A stretch of 12,277 nt of DNA from JAVBOP01 sp031550405 (GTDB taxonomy: Bacteria > Bacteroidota > Ignavibacteria > Kapaibacteriales > UBA2268): contig JAVBOP010000227.1 in the NCBI GenBank assembly GCA_031550405.1, positions 1 through 12,277 on the forward strand, written 5' to 3'. Made by a program: the position numbers and the translations under genes. Positions 8,075 to 12,277 of the stretch are shown here, one piece after another (the first letter of the stretch is position 1; each line of letters opens with the position of its first letter). The notes under the pieces were generated by a model that saw nothing but the letters and a program-made list of their open reading frames with translations, had not been told where the DNA came from and did no database searches.

Positions 8075-8081
8075 TCACCTT
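8075..8081 (-). promoter_or_regulatory. Ribosome binding site deciding the ccmF start
   Basis: AAAGGTGA precedes the ATG at 8066 by about eight bases on the minus strand. It favours this ATG over the in-frame TTG at 8090, which would lie within a few bases of the predicted transcript start. Few other genes in the window have such a site. Confidence 0.5.
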
Positions 8082-8097
8082 TAAAAACAAAATGTTA

Positions 8098-8129
8098 CAA
8101 ATATAAGAAAAAATGGCTTAATGAAAAAA
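8098..8129 (-). promoter_or_regulatory. Bacteroidota-type promoter of ccmF
   Basis: TATATTTG (8105 to 8098 on the minus strand) matches the phylum -7 consensus TAnnTTTG exactly. Twenty bases upstream (8126-8129) there is TTTT within a T-run in place of the -33 TTTG. Transcription would begin near 8092, giving a leader of about 26 bases before the ATG at 8066. A 9-bp inverted repeat overlaps the -33 region. This promoter probably serves ccmF, the glycosyltransferase and truA. Confidence 0.6.
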
Positions 8130-8147
8130 AAGAGGCTGTTTTTTCAT
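8121..8147. repeat. 9-bp inverted repeat overlapping the ccmF -33 region
   Basis: ATGAAAAAA (8121-8129) and TTTTTTCAT (8139-8147) are perfect inverted copies around the 9-base centre AAGAGGCTG. The left arm covers the -33 position of the ccmF promoter, so an operator is possible. A terminator for transcripts coming from upstream on the minus strand is another reading, but no separate T-tract follows the stem. Confidence 0.4.
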
Positions 8148-8592
8148 AATTATCTTTAACAATGATAAGTTACTATATATCAAATGCTTATATAGGACTG
8201 ACTCTGATAAATTTTGCGGTTTTTCTGATATTATGCTCTAATTGTAGGAACAATATCAGAAAAATAGTAATAATTATTAAAATATATTCATAAATGCAGA
8301 ATTATTCAACACTATAAATGATATGCCTGTGTTCGTTATTTTTCATCAAATAATTGCTGAACTCATTGGCAAGAGAGGAGGTCGCTTCAATATGTTCATA
8401 CAATTATGCTATAAATTTATATTAGCAAATGGTATTACTTGCAACGTGTTAAACATTAAGTACATGCAGGCTGCCAATTTCGGACAAATCGTAACCTATT
8501 TTTATTTTTAGTTTCACTGGAATAGATTACGAATTAACAATGGAACTCTGTCCATTTTTGGCATTTTATTGGCTTTTGTACCCGACACCCCG
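8148..8592. other. Long gap without an intact gene; inverted repeat and possible gene remnant
   Basis: Between the ccmF promoter and the tRNA-Ser terminator I find no convincing gene. It contains the perfect 13-bp inverted repeat at 8220-8264. On the minus strand the frame from 8517 to 8302 reads VKLKIKIGYDLSEIGSLHVL, then three stops, then LYEHIEATSSLANEFSNYLM and KNNEHRHIIYSVE. The two readable blocks and their spacing resemble RsbW-like anti-sigma ATPases (DLSEI...L near the start, then the helix with the metal-binding Asn about 40 residues later), so this may be a decayed copy. On the + strand a 39-codon frame (8392-8511, MFIQLCYKF...) follows a strong AGGAGGT at 8376-8382, but its peptide is unremarkable and it overlaps the possible remnant. 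Neither is secure. Confidence 0.4.
8220..8264. repeat. Perfect 13-bp inverted repeat
   Basis: TTTTTCTGATATT (8220-8232) and AATATCAGAAAAA (8252-8264) are exact inverted copies separated by 19 bases. No T-tract follows on either strand, so it is not a standard intrinsic terminator. It lies between the ccmF promoter and a possible gene remnant. It could be a regulator site, an RNA hairpin or the trace of a small element; no target duplication is visible. Confidence 0.7.
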
Positions 8593-8634
8593 ACAAAGAA
8601 AAATCCCCATAAAACTTTTAATTTTACGGGGATT
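8593..8634 (-). terminator. Intrinsic terminator of the tRNA-Ser transcript
   Basis: Read on the minus strand, AATCCCCGTAAAA (8634 to 8622) pairs with TTTTATGGGGATT (8614 to 8602) over 13 pairs with one G-U, around a 7-base loop, and runs directly into TTTCTTTG. This is the best terminator in the window. It sits 43 bases beyond the 3' end of tRNA-Ser. Confidence 0.85.
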
Positions 8635-8650
8635 GCCTGATTTTGCCTGT

Positions 8651-8663
8651 GTTCTGCCAGAAC
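8651..8663. repeat. Short palindrome in the tRNA-Ser trailer
   Basis: GTTCTGCCAGAAC is a perfect 6+1+6 palindrome between the mature tRNA end and the terminator. Two CAGGCAA copies lie next to it on the minus strand. It may help 3' processing or simply fold into a small hairpin. Confidence 0.35.
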
Positions 8664-8677
8664 TTATTCGCGGTTCG

Positions 8678-8764
8678 CGGAAAGAGAGGGATTCGAACCC
8701 TCGGTACCCGTTAAGATACACACGCTTTCCAGGCGTGCCAGTTAAACCACTCCTGCACCTTTCC
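8678..8764 (-). tRNA. tRNA-Ser, anticodon GGA
   Basis: The 87-base RNA folds as a class II tRNA. The acceptor stem GGAAAGG pairs with TCTTTCC (last pair G-U), the D arm holds GAGTGGTTTAA, the anticodon arm is CACGC-CTGGAAA-GCGTG with anticodon GGA at 8730-8728, there is a long variable arm typical of serine tRNA, and the T arm is GAGGG-TTCGAAT-CCCTC. The discriminator base is G, as expected for tRNA-Ser, and CCA is not encoded (the next bases are CGA). It decodes UCC and UCU. It has its own promoter about 25 bases upstream and a strong terminator after a 43-base trailer, so it is a single-gene unit. Confidence 0.97.
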
Positions 8765-8789
8765 TTCCTATTTTTAATCAATAAGAGTA

Positions 8790-8821
8790 CAAATATAGAT
8801 TATTTTTACGAATAAATCAAA
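8790..8821 (-). promoter_or_regulatory. Bacteroidota-type promoter of tRNA-Ser
   Basis: On the minus strand TTTG (8821 to 8818) is followed after exactly 20 bases by TATATTTG (8797 to 8790). Both boxes match the phylum consensus TTTG...TAnnTTTG without a mismatch. Transcription should start near 8784, about 20 bases before the mature tRNA. It lies just downstream of the DUF4175 stop codon, so the tRNA is probably transcribed independently of that gene. Confidence 0.8.
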
Positions 8822-8847
8822 AACATTTAGTTGCGGTTTAAAAGATA

Positions 8848-11800
8848 TCAGTATTCTTTTTGGATGATTTCAAAATATTTGCGGATTATTTGCTCGTAAT
8901 CCTTTGTATAGCCCTGCTTTATGGATTGCATAAGCTCTTGCATAGCCTTAGCTTTGCCTTCTTGCGTGCTCATATCAATGCCTGATGGCGATTTGCGATT
9001 AATATCTTTGCCTGTATTTGACTCTCGCTTTTTCTCGAAGTCTCTCTCATTTATAGACTTAGTGGCGTCGAGCAGGCGAGAAAGAATGCGCTCCTGACGC
9101 TGCATGGTTTCGGGCGTTATGCTGCCGCTCCGCATTTCCGTTGTTATCTCTTTCATCTCCTCTGCCAGCTTGCTCAATTCATTCGACAGCTTCCTGGCAT
9201 TAGCTCTATCCTGCGAACTGCCGCCCAATTCCTTTTGCTCTTTGGCAAGGTCTTCAGCCGTTTTTTGCATTTCACCCTGCTTGTCTGCCAGCCGCTTCAT
9301 GCCTGCCCGCTGCTCCTGCGACATACCACCCTGACCTTCGCCAGACTGGTTGCCCGCCATCTGACCGGTTGAATTATTGAGCATCTGCTGCTCGGCAAGC
9401 ATTTGTTGCAGACGCTGCTGAAAGCCGCTAGAGCCAGAACTCATACCACCTTGCCCTTGTCCCCCAGGATTGCTGCCTCCAGGGTTATTGCAGCTGCCGT
9501 TGCCGCCCTGCTGGAGGTCTGACAAAGATTGCTGCATCTGCTGCAAGGCATTATTTATAGATTGCATGGACTTCATTTGAGCATTAACCGCATTGTTCAT
9601 GCGCCGCTCGGTCATCATATCCATAGCCATACGCATCTGCGATAATGAATTGCCTATCTCTGATGCCATATCCTGAGACACTGCAAAGCTTTTCTTGCCT
9701 ACCTCGCTTAACTCATTGGCAACGTTGTACAGGTCATCGAACAGGTCAGCCTGCTGCTCGGCATATTCCGGTATTTTGGTAGAGTTATAGTCGGATTGCT
9801 GCGTTTTGTTCTTGACACTCTCCTGCTTATTGGAAATTTGCAGCATATCATCGATAGCCTTTTGCATTTTGCGAATGACTTCTTTCGAGTTCCTGTTCTG
9901 CATCTCCTGCTTCATTTGCTGCATCTTCTGAGCAGCTTTATCCAATTTCTTGCTGGCACTTTTTTGCGACTTGTCTGCCTTGCTCTTATCACCTGATTTC
10001 ATATCCTTACTTGCCTCCTGCATATCCTGCGCTATATCCTGCTTGTCCAGAGCATCCATAGCCTCCTGCATTTGCTGCATAGGCATTTCCTCAGCGCCGA
10101 TATCCTTCATCAGGTCATTAAGCTCTTTCATGTCTTTGGATATATTATCCAGCTCGCTCTTCAACTGGTCCTGCTTTTTGGCAAGGTCGGCAGCCTTATC
10201 CTTATCTGCATTCTGCATCTGCCTGTTAAGCTCATCTTGCTTCTGCTGCAATTCCTCTGTCCGCTTGGTCAGGGCATCAGTCTTTTGCTCTGCCTGCAGG
10301 CGCTTCAATATATCCATAGTCCGCTCTATACTTTTTTTGAACTGCTCCTCGTCAAATTTCGCCTGTTCCATTGCCTTGCGCAGATCTTCAGGTGACATAT
10401 TCTTCATGGCTTCATCCCGCATTTTGCGCAGTTTATCCAATTGCGGCGACCGCACCTCCTGCATAAGCTTCTGCAATTCCATATACTTCTGCATTGTCTC
10501 CTGCGATATCATATTGTTCTGCTGGAGCTGTTCCGATGCTTTCTGCAGCTGTTCGCCCATATCCTCCATCTTTTGGTTCAAGGCGCTCTGTTTTTGCAAT
10601 ATATCCTGCAACTGCTTTTGCTGCTTCCAGTCTAACTCCTCCTGTTTAGGATTCTTACGCAGTTCCCGCTCGAAATTATCTATATCCTTCCTTATCTGCT
10701 CGCTTTCCTTTTGTGCCTTGCTAAGTTCGGTGGCAAGCTTTTCCTGAGTCATATCCGCTTCCTGCGATACCTCCTCCAAAGACGGCAGACGTACCATAAG
10801 TGCATTGGTGCGGGCGGTCTTGGGGCCAGAAACACGGTCGTTGTCGGCAACCTCAAGATAAAATTCATACACATCGTCCGGTACTACGTCTATTTTATTC
10901 AAATCCCACACGTATGGTATCTCGGCAACCAGTTCGCTGGAAGCTACAGGTATGTTAATAGCATGGTAGCGCTCTTCGGGCTGGGCATATTTAGATGCCG
11001 TTATGCGGTAATAGAGCTTCAGCGATGAGAAGCCGTAGTCATCGGATATGGCAACCTTGATGGGCAATATCGCCTGCTTGTTGAGCTGCACATCGCTTGT
11101 TGGGAATATAAGCGAAATCATAGGCTCGCCGTCGCTTAATGCCACCACTGAATATTTTATGGGATTATTATTAGTCTCGCCATCCTTATCCTGCAAAACT
11201 ATGTGGTAATACCCGTTTTGAGCGATGCGCATATTGCCGTTTGCCTTATTGCCAGCCGCACGCAACGGTATATGGAACGTATCGGCAGCGGGAGCTGTTG
11301 AATCCTGTTCTGACAGGATATGCGCCGATTTTTCAAAAACGATATACGCCGCCTTAAGGTCTTTATTTGCAGTGATATTAAATTCCGCCGTAGAGCCGGC
11401 AAGTGCCGATATATCCGCCGATTGCTCATCAATGGGCTTGCTCGCAAGCCGGGTGTATGCCGGATATGTGATGCGCCCCGATAGAGTGCGTATCATCGGC
11501 TTGTCTATCACCTTTATATTGCCTGTCTCCGTTAGAATAGAGGAGGTTAGCCATTCTGCCTCGCCATAAAATGAGATGGATTGTTTCAGAGCTGCAAACT
11601 CGTACCTGTATGTGTTGCCAGTATCTCGCTTAAGTCTGAATTCATCATAGCCTTGCTGGTTTTCTTCTTTGATATGCAGCTTAATGGTCGCAGGTGCTTC
11701 GCCCGTTGCCTGCAACATTATCACGGCTTTCGAGCCGCGCAATACACTGTCATGTCCGGTAATCAGCTTAAGCTCAAATGGTGCAGGCGGTACGTATGAT

Positions 11801-12277
11801 TTATTAAAATTTTTTAATCTTTCCAGTGCACCGGCTATATCTGTTGAAATACTGACAGTTGCGATTAATGCCATGATAGATAACAGGAAAAATATAGCAG
11901 ATTTTCGCCTCTTTTTGCTGTCGATAATAATATCAAAATTTTTATCTTTCACCTCGCTGTATACGCTGTCAAGTTCAGCAAATACAAGGCTTGGCGAGGT
12001 GCCGACAGCGGTATCGGCGGTGGAAACAAGCTGCAATATATTTCCCAGTTTATCCTTAACGCCCGGATATGCCTCGCCAACACGCAACGCAATGGTATTA
12101 ATGCTTGGCAAGTATTTGATACCAACGGCTCGCAGTATATGCGGAAGAGTGAAAACAACCAGCGCCGCAACGAATATCATACCTGTGGCAGCCACAAGAA
12201 AAGAGCGAAAATTGATATCGCCCTGCACAAAGTATTCGATAATTGCAGCAAGCAATATGGAAATGGAAGTACAGCCC
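8848..12277 (-). CDS. DUF4175-family membrane protein with long coiled coil (5' end outside window)
   Basis: The frame is open to the window edge and already encodes a membrane helix there (SISILLAAIIEYF), so the TTG at 12255 is not the true start; more than 1140 residues are visible. In numbering from 12255: a second helix at about 20-40, the conserved segment YPGVKDKLGNILQL near 63-76, and a third helix at about 117-137. Next come beta-rich extracytoplasmic domains to about 480 (including SGRITYPAYTRL and DDYGFSSLKLYYRI), then Gln/Lys/Met-rich coiled coil at about 490-915, a Gly/Ser/Asn-rich linker at about 916-944 with the only Cys I see after the TTG at 12255 (922), and further coiled coil to about 1075. 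The C-terminal tail is GYTKDYEQIIRKYFEIIQKE. This order matches DUF4175 proteins of Bacteroidota, whose function is not established; an envelope scaffold is a reasonable inference. The gene is clearly richer in G+C than its neighbours and ends in TGA. Confidence 0.85.
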   Translation of the reverse strand, partial: GCTSISILLAAIIEYFVQGDINFRSFLVAATGMIFVAALVVFTLPHILRAVGIKYLPSINTIALRVGEAYPGVKDKLGNILQLVSTADTAVGTSPSLVFAELDSVYSEVKDKNFDIIIDSKKRRKSAIFFLLSIMALIATVSISTDIAGALERLKNFNKSYVPPAPFELKLITGHDSVLRGSKAVIMLQATGEAPATIKLHIKEENQQGYDEFRLKRDTGNTYRYEFAALKQSISFYGEAEWLTSSILTETGNIKVIDKPMIRTLSGRITYPAYTRLASKPIDEQSADISALAGSTAEFNITANKDLKAAYIVFEKSAHILSEQDSTAPAADTFHIPLRAAGNKANGNMRIAQNGYYHIVLQDKDGETNNNPIKYSVVALSDGEPMISLIFPTSDVQLNKQAILPIKVAISDDYGFSSLKLYYRITASKYAQPEERYHAINIPVASSELVAEIPYVWDLNKIDVVPDDVYEFYLEVADNDRVSGPKTARTNALMVRLPSLEEVSQEADMTQEKLATELSKAQKESEQIRKDIDNFERELRKNPKQEELDWKQQKQLQDILQKQSALNQKMEDMGEQLQKASEQLQQNNMISQETMQKYMELQKLMQEVRSPQLDKLRKMRDEAMKNMSPEDLRKAMEQAKFDEEQFKKSIERTMDILKRLQAEQKTDALTKRTEELQQKQDELNRQMQNADKDKAADLAKKQDQLKSELDNISKDMKELNDLMKDIGAEEMPMQQMQEAMDALDKQDIAQDMQEASKDMKSGDKSKADKSQKSASKKLDKAAQKMQQMKQEMQNRNSKEVIRKMQKAIDDMLQISNKQESVKNKTQQSDYNSTKIPEYAEQQADLFDDLYNVANELSEVGKKSFAVSQDMASEIGNSLSQMRMAMDMMTERRMNNAVNAQMKSMQSINNALQQMQQSLSDLQQGGNGSCNNPGGSNPGGQGQGGMSSGSSGFQQRLQQMLAEQQMLNNSTGQMAGNQSGEGQGGMSQEQRAGMKRLADKQGEMQKTAEDLAKEQKELGGSSQDRANARKLSNELSKLAEEMKEITTEMRSGSITPETMQRQERILSRLLDATKSINERDFEKKRESNTGKDINRKSPSGIDMSTQEGKAKAMQELMQSIKQGYTKDYEQIIRKYFEIIQKEY

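Noticed and set aside
8600..8764. Element integrated at tRNA-Ser
   Set aside because: The DNA downstream of the tRNA 3' end holds core genes (truA, rpoD), no integrase is present and no second copy of the tRNA end is found in the window.
8540..8815. 91-codon + strand frame over the tRNA
   Set aside because: It runs through the tRNA-Ser gene, its terminator and its promoter, which explain the sequence better.
9950..10747. Long antisense frame (265 codons, Ser/Cys/Ile/Leu-rich)
   Set aside because: It mirrors the Gln/Lys/Met-rich coiled-coil codons of the DUF4175 gene; the composition is a by-product of that repeat-like coding sequence.
1..12277. CRISPR array, insertion sequence or defence system
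   Set aside because: No regularly spaced repeats, transposase or known defence motifs were seen on either strand.

Overview
The window looks like part of a Bacteroidota (FCB-group) chromosome. Three things point there: a short primary sigma factor with no N-terminal acidic extension (286 residues); two promoters whose -7 box matches the phylum consensus TAnnTTTG, one upstream of a tRNA-Ser and one upstream of ccmF; and leaders that mostly lack a Shine-Dalgarno sequence. Much of the DNA is AT-rich, while the gene at the right end is close to half G+C. Genus and species cannot be told from what is here.

Layout. 1-102 (+) is probably the last 33 codons of a gene entering from the left. 299-1558 (+) encodes a 419-residue lipoprotein of unknown function. 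1559-1954 has no intact gene but holds inverted and direct repeats and a possible decayed histidine-kinase fragment. Arginase (1955-2923, -) and the primary sigma factor rpoD (3159-4019, +) are divergently transcribed from one AT-rich intergenic region. rpoD converges on a minus-strand cluster, with a 10-bp hairpin between them. That cluster reads ccmF (cytochrome c heme lyase), then a family 2 glycosyltransferase, then truA (tRNA pseudouridine synthase), with gaps of 31 and 41 bases, and starts from a promoter at about 8100. Upstream of it lies a roughly 450-base gap with a perfect 13-bp inverted repeat and a possible decayed anti-sigma-factor fragment. Next come a tRNA-Ser(GGA) gene with its own promoter and a strong intrinsic terminator (-). 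At the right end is the long 3' part of a DUF4175 membrane-anchored coiled-coil protein (-), which runs off the window.

The main observation is that ccmF is broken by one in-frame TAG codon (7854-7856). The 70 codons before it and the 671 after it are in the same frame and together form a complete CcmF that keeps all four family histidines. The break is therefore a recent nonsense mutation, a sequencing error or a read-through site; it is not a frameshift and not two genes. If it is real, cytochrome c maturation would be impaired unless another heme lyase is present.

Most genes here are housekeeping: transcription (rpoD), tRNA modification and supply (truA, tRNA-Ser), arginine catabolism (arginase), cytochrome c assembly (ccmF) and envelope functions (glycosyltransferase, DUF4175, lipoprotein). 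I found no CRISPR array, insertion sequence, phage gene or recognisable defence system. The less ordinary material is the broken ccmF, the two possible gene remnants in the long gaps, the unassigned lipoprotein and several unexplained inverted repeats.
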